The notes: a model not told the origin generated them from the sequence alone. A stretch of DNA of 64,000 nucleotides from Trematomus loennbergii (GCA_012861695.1 JAAOOA010000539.1:147501-211500), one strand, 5' to 3'. Counted from the stretch's first letter, positions 40,366 to 51,867 are shown. Made by a program: numbers and translations.

Positions 40366-41487
40366 CTATTTCAGTTTACAAAACTCAGCTGTGTCTCCAT
40401 GACCATAACCATATGCAAGTCCAGCATGTAGCGGCTGAGTGAATGTCTGGACTCTGTGGAGGAGAGTCATGGTTTCAGAGACGCTGTAGAAGGACAGAAC
40501 ACCTGCTCTGTGATCCAGGTACACTCCTACTCTGGAGGACCAAGGACCTGAGACGGGAGTGAGGATACTGTTGTAAAGAAATGAATATCTGTTTTGGTGA
40601 CACTCTAAGGACAAGGATTTGTCATTGTATCCAAATACACGTTCAAGCCCCCTCCCTGCTCTGCTGATATTCTTGTATGCGACTGCTACATGAACTCTTA
40701 CCCCTCTCCACTCCACCTCCCAGTAACAACGTCCAGTCAGACTCTCTCTACTCAGGACCTGAGAATATACAGTGAATCTGTCTGTGTGACGAGAATAAGA
40801 CTGATGTTGTTTCATGTATGTTGTTTTTCTGCTCCCTTCAGATAATAACAGCTCTGTGTATGTTGTGTTTGGATCCAGAGTGATCTCCTGTGAATATTGT
40901 AAGAACCCAGCTCTGGTGGTGGGCTCTGCAGCTGACACCGTGTCGTGGCCTTTGTGTTCGTCCACAGAGCAGAGATAACAGATACACTGCTGATCAGTGC
41001 GGCAGAAATTCTTCATCACCTCGTCGTGACGAGAGCAGATGTTCTCCTGGAGATTCTTGGAGGGCTCCACCAGATTGTGTTTTTTAAACGTAGCTGCGTC
41101 ATAATGAGGCTGGAGGTGTTTGTCACAATAAGAGGCCAGACACTGCAGGCAGGACTTACAGGCTCTCAGTTTTCTCCCAGTGCAGAAATCACAGGCCACA
41201 TCTTCAGCTCCAGCATAGCAGTGATCAGCAGGAGCAGCTTGGAGTCCAGTCTTCTTCAGCTCCTCCACTAAATCTGCTAACATGGTGCTTTTCAGCAGGA
41301 CAGGCCTCGGTGTGAAGCTCTTTCTACACTGAGGGCAGCTGTGGCTTAGCTCTCCATCCCAGTGGTGTTTGATACAGTCCATGCAGTAGCTGTGTCCACA
41401 GGGAATAGTGACCGGATCCTTCAGTAGATCCAGACAGATCGAACAAGAGAAGGTTTCTCGGTCCAGCTGAACTCCTCCATGTGCCAT
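40366..41487 (-). CDS. TRIM16/finTRIM-like protein lacking the coiled coil (373 aa)
   Basis: The only uninterrupted TRIM frame in the window. Residues 15-54 form a perfect C3HC4 RING (C15, C18, C30, H32, C35, C38, C51, C54), the E2-binding part of a ubiquitin ligase. B-box 1 spans about 99-128 and B-box 2 about 151-181 (C151, H154, C162, C170, C173, H178, H181). At residues 184-188 the sequence [11 protein letters not shown] joins the end of B-box 2 directly to the start of PRY-SPRY (about 190-373, with GRCYWEVEW and [10 protein letters not shown]). Paralogues have about 179 codons here, the entire coiled coil; the deletion is in frame and lies between two similar TCAGC(T/A)GCAGAG stretches. 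Coiled coils normally drive antiparallel dimerisation of TRIMs, so this product would be monomeric or act as a dominant form; that is inference. Start ATG at 41487 is the conserved one; a likely 5' UTR splice acceptor (CTGCAG) lies 25 bases upstream. Confidence 0.85.
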   Translation of the reverse strand: MAHGGVQLDRETFSCSICLDLLKDPVTIPCGHSYCMDCIKHHWDGELSHSCPQCRKSFTPRPVLLKSTMLADLVEELKKTGLQAAPADHCYAGAEDVACDFCTGRKLRACKSCLQCLASYCDKHLQPHYDAATFKKHNLVEPSKNLQENICSRHDEVMKNFCRTDQQCICYLCSVDEHKGHDTVSAAEPTTRAGFLQYSQEITLDPNTTYTELLLSEGSRKTTYMKQHQSYSRHTDRFTVYSQVLSRESLTGRCYWEVEWRGVRVHVAVAYKNISRAGRGLERVFGYNDKSLSLECHQNRYSFLYNSILTPVSGPWSSRVGVYLDHRAGVLSFYSVSETMTLLHRVQTFTQPLHAGLAYGYGHGDTAEFCKLK

Positions 41488-41670
41488 CTCACCTCTCAGT
41501 GATAGTTACGGACTGCAGACAGAAGGTAAAATATCCACTTTCTCTGAACAGAAACAATCTCTGACGGACGACAAATCTCCTCTCCTCCTGCTTTTGCTCA
41601 CTCAATGCAGAGAATGAGGAAACAGCTTTCTCATTTAACCTGTTACTTGTTGCAACCTGAGAAGGGGAGG
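41488..41670 (-). promoter_or_regulatory. 5' UTR / proximal promoter region of TRIM copy 3
   Basis: Same as in copies 1 and 2 for about 180 bases, then cut at 41670 by unrelated, retroelement-like sequence that begins TGTTAGAAATT. If the normal promoter lies farther upstream, copy 3 has lost it or uses the inserted sequence. Confidence 0.45.
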
Positions 41671-43570
41671 TGTTAGAAATTAAAATCAATATTCAATGAC
41701 GTAATTTAGGTTAAACACACAGTAAGCTTTGTCATAGCAGCTGATACCCCCTCTGTCACTGTATGCAAAACCATCTCACCCTAAAAAAGCGTCTGTTGAT
41801 CACACATACATTTAAGATTCACTCTCAGAGAGATGACCTAATCAGAGAAACTAAGCCAATGAGAAAGAGGAGGGAAGTTCCCTCCCTACGTCACCGCCCA
41901 CCATCGATGAGGAGGCGTCACCACTGAGATATGAGAGGAGAATATCGGGAATTAGTGAGTTTATACATAAACACACTTATTCACAAACAAACTTGAATTG
42001 ACTTGATAAATATGTAAAGACAAAAAGATTTTAGCCATGAATTAATAAATTGGTAAATTAAAATAGCAATAAAGAGGAAATAATCCTAAAACACACTGAG
42101 GGTACTGTGAGATAAAGGGGCAGACATGATGGAAATATTCACTACACTTTAAGCAGTGAGTGTTTTGGGACTTAGGAGTACAGAGTAGAACATATTCTTC
42201 AATCTTTTCATCATGTAAACGAATTATTCCTAAGAGATTCTTATTCATGGGTGAATTTGGTAGAGATCTAATGTGTTACAATATTGATCTACAGTTAAAG
42301 GGATAGTTTTAGTGACCACTCTATAAGAACAGACAAATCTGTGTTTGTTGGAAAATGTTAAAGGGGACTTAGTACCAAGCCAAATATAGTATCCCAATCT
42401 AAAGTATTGTTTTCGCCATTGTAGCATAGTTATTACCATAGGAGAACTGTTTGTCTCCAAGATGGAGAGTTGGAAAAGACACTGGGCAAAGAGCGATTGA
42501 AAATTTAATTTTGGAAAAAGCAATATCATTGGGAGTAATACATGCGGGGCCTTGGATCACTCATTGCAATGGTGCATATTATTGACAACCCATATCGTTT
42601 AGGGAGAAGGGGTCACTCAACCCACCCAGCAGTTGTTTTAAATCTTACTTGCAGCTTCACAGGGAGCGCCGGCACCAAATTATGAGTTTAAAAGACAAGC
42701 GTCACCACCTCCTAATGGTCATCCATTTAATCAGGGATGACCTGAAATTTAGAGATGTTATTTAACGTAAAAACATATCCGCCATAAGTGAAAATTCCTG
42801 AATTGAACTACAAACCATTGATGAAATAAAATCCTGATAAAGGAGGGAGTAACTGTTACATGCTCGGACACCCGGATTCCACACACTGTTAAAGGGGTTA
42901 GCATAGTTCTTTAAGCAGACCAGAATTGAAGATACATTAGCATAATGAGTTATTGATATTCCACCGGTTTTCACACCATTTAAGGAACTTTATCACTGCA
43001 TTAGAACAGACCACCCAAAGGTACTGAAGTAGGAACTTTTTAAGTGATGAAATTCTCCAACTGTTGTAACTGACCAAAATCTTCTCCCAGAAATGACTGT
43101 CTGAAATGCCGTATCCCAGAGTAGATGTTTGATGGTATCATGGAGCTAAAACCTTGTATGCAGTCTTGCCACAGGATTGGACTGGGACCTGTGCACTTGT
43201 ACAGCCAGTGATGTTTTATATGCAGTACCAATGACAGTGGGGCAGTTAATCAACATGGCGAAACACCCCAAAACCAGTAGGGCTAGGAGACCAGTCAAAG
43301 GAGGGAGTTTAGGCTCCACAGTGTACAAGGATACTGGGGGTGCCCAGGGGAGTGCTTGATGTTGTAGTTGCATTCCATGTACCCGCACCCTAACGTACCG
43401 ATTGATCACCACGGCCCTTTCTAGAGAACATATTACTTTCATACTTTAAAAGGTATGAAAGGAGGGAGGGTACATTTCTCATGAGGGGACAGTTTCAACT
43501 ACTGACAGAACAAGACGACCCACCCCCATATACAGATCGTGATGTAAATGATGAGAGTGTGTAAAAGATG
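41671..43570 (-). mobile_element. Possible degraded endogenous-retrovirus-like remnant
   Basis: A chain of short minus-strand frames (43442-43146, 43231-43040, 42974-42762, 42529-42245, 42248-42042) in shifting frames suggests one broken long protein. The first has a basic N-terminal part followed by a strongly hydrophobic segment, as in a signal-anchor; later parts are Cys- and aromatic-containing. This would suit an envelope-like glycoprotein, with the TGTTAGAAATT at 41671 as the end of an LTR, but no diagnostic motif is visible. Could equally be another broken gene. No reconstruction attempted. Confidence 0.3.
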
Positions 43571-43590
43571 TTAAGTAATAGGGATGTTCG

Positions 43591-45064
43591 ATGATGAGAT
43601 TGTTCAAAGAATTTGAAATAATTAATTTCTTCTCTTCTATCATCAACAAATGGTGTTATTACACTGATCAACAGTACAACCAGAGCATATCATCAGAGGG
43701 CAAGCTATCTATTATTCACTTCAACAGCAGAAGCATGTATGCAAACTTTAATCTCATCAAGGAATATTTAAATCAGTTCCAACAAACATTTAGCATCATT
43801 GCCATATCTGAAACTTGGATCACGGAGGACAAAGGCATAGACTTTGAGCTGGAGGGTTATGAACTCAGATACATAAATAGACAAAACAAGGGTGGAGGAG
43901 TAGCCTTGTATGTGGACAATACTTTAAAATATAAAGTGATGAATTATATGTCAACAGTGATTGATAATGTATTGGAATGTATCACGATTGAAATCTGCAA
44001 AGAAAAAACGAAAAATGTAATCATCAGTTGTATATATAGAGCACCCGGCTCTAGTATTGAGATTTTCAAGGACTGGATGGAGGAAATATTCTCAAAAGTG
44101 ATTCATAAAACAGTTTTCATTTGTGGTGACTTCAATATTGACCTTCTAAATCCAAATAATCACAGCATGACAGAAGAATTTATCAACACAATGTACAGTA
44201 TGGGTTTATATCCAAAAATGACTAGACCCAGCAGAATCACATCGCACTGTGCTACTTATAGACAATATATTCACAAATGACATAGAAAACAATACAGTAA
44301 GTGGACTCTTAATAAATGATATAAGTGACCACCTACCAGTATTTGCAGTTTATGACAGAAACTATAGTAATAACATGCGGACAAAGCTATTCAATACAGA
44401 CGAGTTAGATCAGAGGAAGCAATGAACGCTTTGAAAAATGCCTTACTGGCACAAAGATGGGATGATTTATACAAAGAAAACAATATTGACAGTGCATATG
44501 ATCAATTCCTGAGTTTTTTTATCACTATATAATACATACTGCCCAGTTGTCAAATACAGTAGAAAATGAAATATGCAGAATGTCCATGGATCACAAGGGG
44601 TTTACAAAATGCCTGTAAGAAGAAAAATTCATTGTATAGAGATTGCATGCGAAATAAAACAAAAGAGACAGAGATTAGATATAAAAAATATAAAAATAAA
44701 TTAACAATTATAATAAGGACCTGCAAAAGTGAATACTATCGGAAAGTACTGGACAAAATAAAAACATTAAAGAAATATGGAGCATACTGAATAGTATTAT
44801 AAAAAATGGGTCTAGAAAAAGGAGTTATCCTACTTACTTCATTGACAAGGATAAGGAAGAGGAAAATATGGATGTTGTATCCAACAGTTTCAATGATTTC
44901 TTTGTAAATGTTGGACCTGAATTAGCAGACAAAATCCCTGATGGAGGAACATCAGAAAATAAGCTGGAAAACTTAATAAAACTGAATCCTTTCTCAATGT
45001 TGCTCACAGCAGTGCATGAAAGGGAGGTAGTTGATATTGTAACGAAATGTAAAAACAAAAAATC
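43591..45064 (+). pseudogene. LINE ORF2, endonuclease and linker part
   Basis: Apurinic-type endonuclease motifs in order: IIAISETWI (catalytic Glu), GGGVALYV, ISCIYRAPGSS and FICGDFNIDLL, then SDHLPVF in another frame near 44322-44345. The frame breaks near 44250 (1-base change after PSRITSH), ends in a stop at 44425, and resumes at 44566-44790 (PWITRG) and 44868-45064. Broken and inactive. Confidence 0.8.
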
Positions 45065-45494
45065 TGTTACGAACTCAGACACTTAGGATGTAGGACCAAT
45101 TGCACGACCCGGGAGACAGAGGTAAAGTACTTGTAAGATACTTTATTTCCAAATACAGCAATGAACAACAAAAAGGTAACTATCAAATCTCTAACCGAGA
45201 TGACAAAAATAGAGGAACAAAATGAAAGCGCTCACGTAGTGAGGAATCAAACTTTACAAGAGCACAAAGAGCATAGACCTGACCATAGCAAGAGACAATA
45301 CGAACTGACAAAGAACACTTGGGAGACAGGGGAATATAAGCACAGGGTAACTAGACACAGGTGGGACCAATCAGGGGCGGGGCTGACATTGATGAGCACA
45401 GGAGACACAGGTGAAAATAATCAGGAAGCCTGGAATGAGAGAAAGCAAACGTAAATAACATGCATCTCTCTAGCATTTCTGTCGGTGCACAACA
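45065..45494 (-). repeat. 3' LTR of the gypsy element (430 bp)
   Basis: TG...CA bounded (TGTTACG to CACAACA on the plus strand). Differs from the other LTR by three homopolymer lengths (CC/CCC, TTT/TTTT, A5/A6) and a TG insertion near 45486; no substitution seen. Confidence 0.95.
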
Positions 45495-46570
45495 GTACCC
45501 CCCCCTCTAGGGCCAACTCCTGATGGCCCAGGCTGATTGTAAAAATCGTGGATAAGCGTCTTGTCTACGATAAATGACGCAGCTACCCAGCTTCTAGCCT
45601 CAGGACCGTAACCCTTCCAGTCTACCAGGAATTGCTTCCCCCTCCCCCTATTACGGACCTCTAGTAGCTTACGGACCTTGTAAACCTCACCCCCTTCAAA
45701 GAACTCGGGCGGTGGAGGGGGCTTGGAGGCGGGAACAAGTGTGCTCTCACACACCGGCTTGATTTTACTGACGTGAAACGTCGGATGTACTCTCATAGTT
45801 CTGGGGAGTTGCAAGCGTACAGACACCGGGTTGATGACTCTGGACACCGGGAAAGGACCCACAAATCTCGGAGCCAGTTTCCTTGAGGCGACATGGAGTG
45901 GTAAGTCCTTAGTGGAAAGCCAAACATTTTGGCCTGGTCTGTAGGAGGGAGCGACCCTGCGATGGACGTCTGCAACAGCCTTCATCCGAGCTGAACTTCG
46001 GAGAAGAGCCTGGCGAGCACCAGCCCAAACTCGTCGACAACGTCTGATCATGGCATGAGCCGATGGAACCCTCACCTCTTCCTCGTTGTTAGGGAAAAAT
46101 GGAGGCTGGAAACCATTGACACAATGGAATGGAGAGACACCTGTGGCTGCCGTAGGAAGAGTATTGTGGGCAAACTCGACCCATGTGAGGTGGTCACTCC
46201 AGGTAGTCTGGTTCCGGGAGACGAGACAACGTAGCGTAGTCTCTAGTTCCTGGTTCAGACGCTCCGACTGTCCATTGACTGAGGATGATATCCTGATGAC
46301 AAGCTGACGGTGGCACCTATGAGTCGACAAAACTCCTTCCAGAAAACGGAAATGAATTGTGGACCCCTGTCGGAAACAATGTCATCAGGGAATCCATGGA
46401 TCCTGAATATGTGATTCATCATGACCTCTGCGGTGACTTTGGCAGAGGGAAGCTTGGTCAATGGGATGAAGTGAGCCATCTTTGAAAATCGATCCACCAC
46501 TGTTAAGACCGTAGTCTTGCCTCTGGATGAAGGAAATCCTGTCACAAAATCCATTGAAATGTGTGACCAA
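45470..46570 (-). pseudogene. gypsy pol, integrase core and chromodomain
   Basis: 46554-46275 carries the integrase core (MDFVTGFP with the first Asp, VSDRGPQF with the second). A frameshift near 46275 moves to the frame 46330-45470, which has [12 protein letters not shown] (the catalytic Glu), the GPY/F-type region [12 protein letters not shown], and a chromodomain ([30 protein letters not shown]). The chromodomain places it among chromoviruses and is expected to guide integration through chromatin. The stop codon falls 25 bases inside the 3' LTR. Confidence 0.9.
45495..45507 (-). other. Polypurine tract
   Basis: Minus-strand GAGGGGGGGGGTAC directly upstream of the 3' LTR is the plus-strand primer site for reverse transcription. 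It lies inside the end of the pol reading frame (the Gly-Gly-Gly codons). Confidence 0.75.
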
Positions 46571-47430
46571 GACGTTGGGGAATCGGCAGGGGCTGGAGCA
46601 AGCCCATCTTGACTTGTGATGAGGTTTTATTACACGCACACACCGGACAAGCCGCTACGTACTCTGCCACATCTTTCTTCATGGCTGGCCACCAGAAACG
46701 TTGTTGTATCCTGAACATTGTCCTTGTTACCCCCGGATGGCACGAAAGCACAGATGAGTGAGCCCAGTGGATGACCTTGGAGTGAAGAGCCTCAGGAACA
46801 AACAGCAGATTGTTGGGACACTCGCTAGGTGCTGGATTCTTGACATTCGCCTTTTTTACGTCCGACTCCACTTGCCAGGAAAAGGCTCCGATCACACGGT
46901 TAAGTGGAAGGATGGTCTTGGGCTCTACCGCAAGTGGTTCTGGATCATAAAGACGAGACAAAGCATCGGGTTTTTGATTCTGAGACCCGGGACGAAAAGA
47001 GAGGGTGAAATTGAACCTACTAAAGAATAGTGTCCACCTGGCCTGACGGGAGTTGAGACGCTTAGCCTTTCTTATATATTCCAGATTCTTGTGATCTGTC
47101 CAGACTAAAAACGGCTGCTCTGCACCCTCTAACCAGTGTCTCCATTCCTCGAGGGCAGCTTTTACAGCTAACAGTTCCTTGTTCCCCACGTCGTAATTCC
47201 GCTCTGCCGTTGTCAGTTTCCGCGACAGGTAAGCACATGGATGCATCTTGTTGTCTTCTGCAGAACGTTGAGACAGTACTCCTCCAATTCCCTCATTGGA
47301 AGCATCAACCTCGACCATAAACTGGCGCTGGGGATCTGGAATGGTGAGTATGGGGGCTGATGTGAATCTCTCTCTGAGACGTTGGAAAGCGAAGTCCGCC
47401 TGGGGAGTCCACTTGAAAGGAACCTTAGAG
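46571..47430 (-). pseudogene. gypsy pol, RNase H and integrase zinc-binding part
   Basis: RNase H motifs [21 protein letters not shown] and WTDHKNL, followed by the integrase HHCC zinc-binding region ([13 protein letters not shown], then ACPVC). Open from about 47430 to a premature stop at 46542 caused by a one-base insertion near 46570; upstream frame joins reverse transcriptase through a one-base change near 47431. Confidence 0.9.
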
Positions 47431-48990
47431 AAGTCAGAACATGTAGAGGGGCAGCAACAGAACTGAAATTCCTAATAAACTTCCTATAGAAGTTAGCAAA
47501 CCCTAGAAACTGTTGGACCTTCTTCCTGGAGTCTGGTGTAGGCCACTGGGATACTGCACTGATTTTAGCAGGATCCATTTGCATATGATTAGGTGAGATT
47601 ATGTATCCTAAGAAGGATACCTCTTTTGTGTGGAACTCACACTTCTCTGCCTTGACATATAACTGATTCTCTAGCAGTTTCTGCAAAACCTGACGGACAT
47701 GGTTAACATGAGACTTAGCGTCTGGGGAGAAAATCAGAATATCATCCAGATACACAAACACTGAAATATTCAAAAATTCCCGTAAAACCTCATTCACAAG
47801 AGCTTGAAACACAGCCGGTGCATTGCATAGTCCAAAAGGCATTACTAGATACTCATAGTGACCACTCTGAGTGTTGAATCCTGTCTTCCACTCATCCCCT
47901 TTTCTTATTCTAACCAAGTGATATGCATTTCTTAAATCTAACTTGGTGAATATTTTGGCAGTTTGAAGTAGTTCAAAGGCAGATGTCATGAGTGGCAGAG
48001 GATAGCGGTTCTTCACCGTAATGTCATTTAGTGGACTGTAGTCTATGCAAGGTCTCAGAGACCCGTCTTTCTTTCCCACAAAGAAAAATCCCGCTCCGGC
48101 TGGAGAAGATGAAGGACGGATAATTCCTGATTTGAGTGAAGAGGAAATGTATTCGTCCATTGCTGCTCTCTCAGGTCTCGAAATCGAATAAAGTTTCCCC
48201 TTGGGAATGGGGGCTCCCGGTAAGAGATCAATGGGACAGTCAAAATCTCGGTGAGGAGGTAGCGACATGGCTTTGGATTTGTTAAAGGCTTCCTTTAAAT
48301 CATGGTAACAGGAAGGTACCTTCTGTAGATCAGGATAGTCGGGGTGATCTATAATGATTTTACGAGAGTCTGTTGGTGCATTAACAGGTTGTGAAAGTTT
48401 ACACCTGCCCATACAATCCTCTCCCCATTCTTTAATTTTCCCTGAACGCCAGTCAATGTGAGGATTGTGGATCTTTAGCCATGGAAACCCCAATATAATC
48501 GGGTGCTGAGCCGACTCAAAAATATGGAATTGCATGCTCTCGGTATGGTCCTTATTCACAGTAATCTGAATGGGCTCAGTGCAATGGGTAACTGTGAACA
48601 ACAAGCGGCCGTCTAAGGCACTGGCATTAATAGGATGAGATAGCGGAACAGTCTTTATTTCTAGCTGATTTACTACGCCCCAGTCCATAAGACTTTCGTC
48701 AGCCCCTGAGTCTATTAACACACCCTGGTCAATGGTTTGATTGTTAATACAAATGTTTACCTGCGTAACAGGTCGAGGAGGAAAGTCTGCGGGAAACTTG
48801 CTCACCAGCGCCCTCCTTTTGACTGGTGAGCACGATCTTTTCCCGGGCATGAAGCGAGTTGATGATCCGACTGGCCGCAGTAGAAACAACAACCCTCCCG
48901 TAGACGGCGCTGCCTCTCCTCCAGAGAAAGCCTGGTTCTTCCCAGCTGCATGGGTTCCCCGGAGCCATTCGGAAGTGTAATCCTCTGACG
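47431..48990 (-). pseudogene. gypsy pol, protease and reverse transcriptase
   Basis: Overlaps the end of gag in the -1 frame, implying a -1 ribosomal frameshift for expression. Protease active-site block [11 protein letters not shown] lies near 48700. Reverse transcriptase has [35 protein letters not shown] and [11 protein letters not shown] (catalytic YLDD near 47755), then [12 protein letters not shown]. The frame shifts near 47431 just after the connection domain starts. Copies DNA from element RNA in virus-like particles. Confidence 0.92.
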
Positions 48991-49881
48991 GTGTGGTAAC
49001 ATGGGCTGGACATCCTCGGCTGGCGGCGCGACCCACCAAGATGCATTCTGGGAGCTGGGAATAACGTCTCGGTTGCGTCGACGCTCCCTCTCTCTTTCCC
49101 GAAGACGGTTATCGATCCGGATGGCCACGGCGATGAGAGATTCCAGATCCCGGGGTGTCTCCAGTGGAGCCAGCTGGTCTTTTATCGGTTCCGAAAGTCC
49201 CGTCATGAAGGCGTCACGAAGAGCCGGAACATTCCATCCGCTGTCCGCTGCTGCTGTGCGAAACTCGATGGCGTAATCAACCACCTGGCGGTTGAGCTGG
49301 CGTATATGAAAAAGTTTTCTGCTGGCCTCTGTAGCAGGCGATGAGTGGTCAAAAATACGACTCATAGTCTCTATGAAATCGGTCAATGAGTAACATAGTT
49401 CAGTTTCTCTTGACCATTCTGCAGTAGCCCAGGCTGCAGCTCTTCCCGTTAAATGAGACACAATAAACGCCACTTTACCATGGTCCGATGAAAAGGCTCC
49501 TGGGTTGTGTTGAAAATGCAGATCGCACTGTACCAAAAAGGCTCTGCAATTAGAAGAATCTCCGGAAAATCTCTCCGGAAGAGCCAGCCGTAAAGGGGAA
49601 GAAACAGCCTGACTTGGGAAATCAGCTGGAGCATTGACAGGCAACCTCTCAGTTGTGGATGACGTCACCGGAGGAGCAGTCTGTTGGTGAGTGAAAAAAT
49701 GATTCATTTGGACAGCCAGTTGTTGCATCTGTGTGGATAATGCTTCCTGAATCCCGGCCTGGCGTCCTCTTAGTTCTTGCATTTCCTGGTTGACTAGGCC
49801 CAGCTGTTCCTCGTGATGAAAGATCTTCACGCCCTGTGCTGACAGCGCTGCGTGAAGCGTTCTTGGGTCGGCTGGGTCCAT
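48802..49881 (-). CDS. gypsy gag (359 aa)
   Basis: Intact frame starting MDPADPRTL only 17 bases inside the 5' LTR. Residues 1-60 are helical and Gln-rich, about 95-260 resemble the retrotransposon capsid region ([38 protein letters not shown]), and a CX2CX4HX4C zinc knuckle ([14 protein letters not shown]) sits near the C-terminus. Gag forms the particle that packages element RNA. Organisation resembles sushi-type elements, the group from which vertebrate PEG10/RTL genes were domesticated; here flanked by LTRs and pol, so it is a mobile copy, not a domesticated gene. Confidence 0.92.
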   Translation of the reverse strand: MDPADPRTLHAALSAQGVKIFHHEEQLGLVNQEMQELRGRQAGIQEALSTQMQQLAVQMNHFFTHQQTAPPVTSSTTERLPVNAPADFPSQAVSSPLRLALPERFSGDSSNCRAFLVQCDLHFQHNPGAFSSDHGKVAFIVSHLTGRAAAWATAEWSRETELCYSLTDFIETMSRIFDHSSPATEASRKLFHIRQLNRQVVDYAIEFRTAAADSGWNVPALRDAFMTGLSEPIKDQLAPLETPRDLESLIAVAIRIDNRLRERERERRRNRDVIPSSQNASWWVAPPAEDVQPMLPHRQRITLPNGSGEPMQLGRTRLSLEERQRRLREGCCFYCGQSDHQLASCPGKDRAHQSKGGRW

Positions 49882-49885
49882 AATG

Positions 49886-49895
49886 GTCAGTTCGT
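49886..49895 (-). other. Self-priming primer-binding site
   Basis: Minus-strand ACGAACTGAC, two bases after the 5' LTR, is the exact complement of GTCAGTTCGT at the predicted RNA start in the LTR (50145-50136). It does not begin with TGG as tRNA-primed sites do. This is the Tf1/sushi arrangement in which the RNA 5' end primes its own reverse transcription. Confidence 0.75.
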
Positions 49896-49897
49896 TC

Positions 49898-50328
49898 TGT
49901 TACGAACTCAGACACTTAGGATGTAGGACCCAATTGCACGACCCGGGAGACAGAGGTAAAGTACTTGTAAGATACTTTATTTTCCAAATACAGCAATGAA
50001 CAACAAAAAAGGTAACTATCAAATCTCTAACCGAGATGACAAAAATAGAGGAACAAAATGAAAGCGCTCACGTAGTGAGGAATCAAACTTTACAAGAGCA
50101 CAAAGAGCATAGACCTGACCATAGCAAGAGACAATACGAACTGACAAAGAACACTTGGGAGACAGGGGAATATAAGCACAGGGTAACTAGACACAGGTGG
50201 GACCAATCAGGGGCGGGGCTGACATTGATGAGCACAGGAGACACAGGTGAAAATAATCAGGAAGCCTGGAATGAGAGAAAGCAAACGTAAATAACATGCA
50301 TCTCTCTAGCATTTCTGTCGGCACAACA
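49898..50328 (-). repeat. 5' LTR of the gypsy element with promoter
   Basis: 431 bp. On the minus strand a TATATT box (50174-50169) lies 29 bases before the predicted start GTCAGTTCGT (50145). AATAAA (plus TTTATT, 49976-49981) would polyadenylate near 49955, giving an R region of about 190 bases and a U3 of about 180. Confidence 0.9.
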
Positions 50329-51486
50329 AAATCTACCGATTGTGATGACATTGACATGACTGTATTAAAAAAGGTTATAGATGTTATTTCAAAACCATTA
50401 CACACATATGTAACTTATCATTCCAAACTGGTGCATTTCCTAACAAAATGAAAATAGCAAAAGTCATACCTTTGTTCAAAGCTGGGAACAAACATCACTT
50501 CACAAACTACAGACCTGTCTCACTTCTACCACAATTCTCAAAAATTCTTGAAAAGCTTTTCAATAACAGACTGGACAATTCATAGAAAAACACAAACTTC
50601 TCACCGAAAGTCAATATGGATTCAGAGCCAATAGATCAACATCGATGGCTTTAGTAGACTCACTTGAAGAAATTACTAGCTCAATTGACCAAAAGAAACA
50701 TGCCATTGGAATATTCATTGACCTAAAAAAGGCATTTGACACAATTAATCATGACATATTAATAAAAAAACTTGAACGTTATGGAATCAGGGTGTAGTTT
50801 TGGAATGGGTAAGGAGTTATTTAACCAACAGGCAACAGTTTGTGAAGCTGGGAGAGTGTTGTTCTTCATATTTGGACATTACATGCGGTGTCCCCCAGGG
50901 GTCAGTATTGGGGCCGAAACTATTTATTATGTATATTAATGAAATATGCAATGTATCGACAGTACTCAAGTTTGTTTTGTTTGCTGATGACACTAATATA
51001 TTTTGTTCTGGGGACAATGTACAGCTACTATTGGAAGAGATCACAGCTGAAATATGCAAACTAAAGTCATGGCTAAACAGTAATAAGTTATCATTAAACT
51101 TGAATAAAACAACATTAATCATATTTGGAAATAGCAATACACAAGCATCCATTAAGATAGATGGGATTTTCATTGAGAGAGTTAAAGAACATAAATTCCT
51201 TGGAATCACAATTGATGAGAAACTGAGCTGGAAACCACACATAAAACATATTCATTCCAAAGTCTCAAGAAGTATTGCAATATTAAACAAGGCAAAACAG
51301 ATTCTTGATCAAAATTCCCTCTACATTCTTTACTGTTCATTGGTTTTACCTTATTTAAGTTACTGTGCAGAGGTTTGGGGCAGTAATTATAAAACTACAA
51401 CACAATCCCTATTTATTCTACAAAAAAGAGCAATAAGAATTATAAAAATGTCGGCTATAGGGATCATACAAACCCATTATTTTTAG
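50329..51486 (+). pseudogene. LINE ORF2, reverse transcriptase part
   Basis: Resumes the split LINE. Early blocks include NYRPVSLLPQFSKI, YGFRANRSTSM and GIFIDLKKAFDTINH in frames broken near 50430, 50575 and 50794; from 50800 the frame is open and holds CGVPQGSVLGPKL, the FADD catalytic block near 50984, and the C-terminal SLVLPYLSYCAEVWG. Closely resembles fish LINEs annotated as jockey-like. Inactive. Confidence 0.85.
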
Positions 51487-51867
51487 AGCTAAAATTATTA
51501 AAACTGTCAGATCTTGTTGAATTTCAAATCGCACAAATCATGTTTAAGGCAAAAAAATTTCAATTACCTGGGAATATTCAGATATTGTTCAATGAAAGAC
51601 AAGGGAATCATTATTTACGGGGTTCATTTATATTCACTAATGTTAGGGTGCGCACAACAAAGAGAAGTTTTTGTGTTTCTGTTTGTGGGTGAAGATCTGG
51701 AACAATTTGAGTGAAGAGCTAAAGGGATGTCCAAACATAAAACTATTCAAAAAGAGGTATAAAGACACAATTCTCACAAGGTACAGGGATGAAACTGCTA
51801 AACCATAACTGTTTGTATTCTTGTTTTGTATTTTATTTATGAATTTGTGTTTGTATGAATTTGTGTA

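Larger units (their letters stand above)
45065..50328 (-). mobile_element. Ty3/gypsy chromovirus (Tf1/sushi type), nearly full length
   Basis: 5.26 kb element on the minus strand with two LTRs, gag, protease, reverse transcriptase, RNase H, integrase and a C-terminal chromodomain. The 5-bp target duplication AAATC lies at 45060-45064 and 50329-50333, inside a LINE. The LTRs show no substitutions, only indels, so insertion is recent. A 10-base tract next to the 5' LTR is complementary to the predicted RNA 5' end, the arrangement used by self-priming Tf1/sushi elements. Pol is broken by at least three frameshifts as assembled. Confidence 0.93.

Noticed and set aside
45161..45454. 97-codon plus frame, repeated at 50036-50290
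   Set aside because: It lies entirely within the LTR of the gypsy element, antisense to its transcription; identical because the LTRs are identical.
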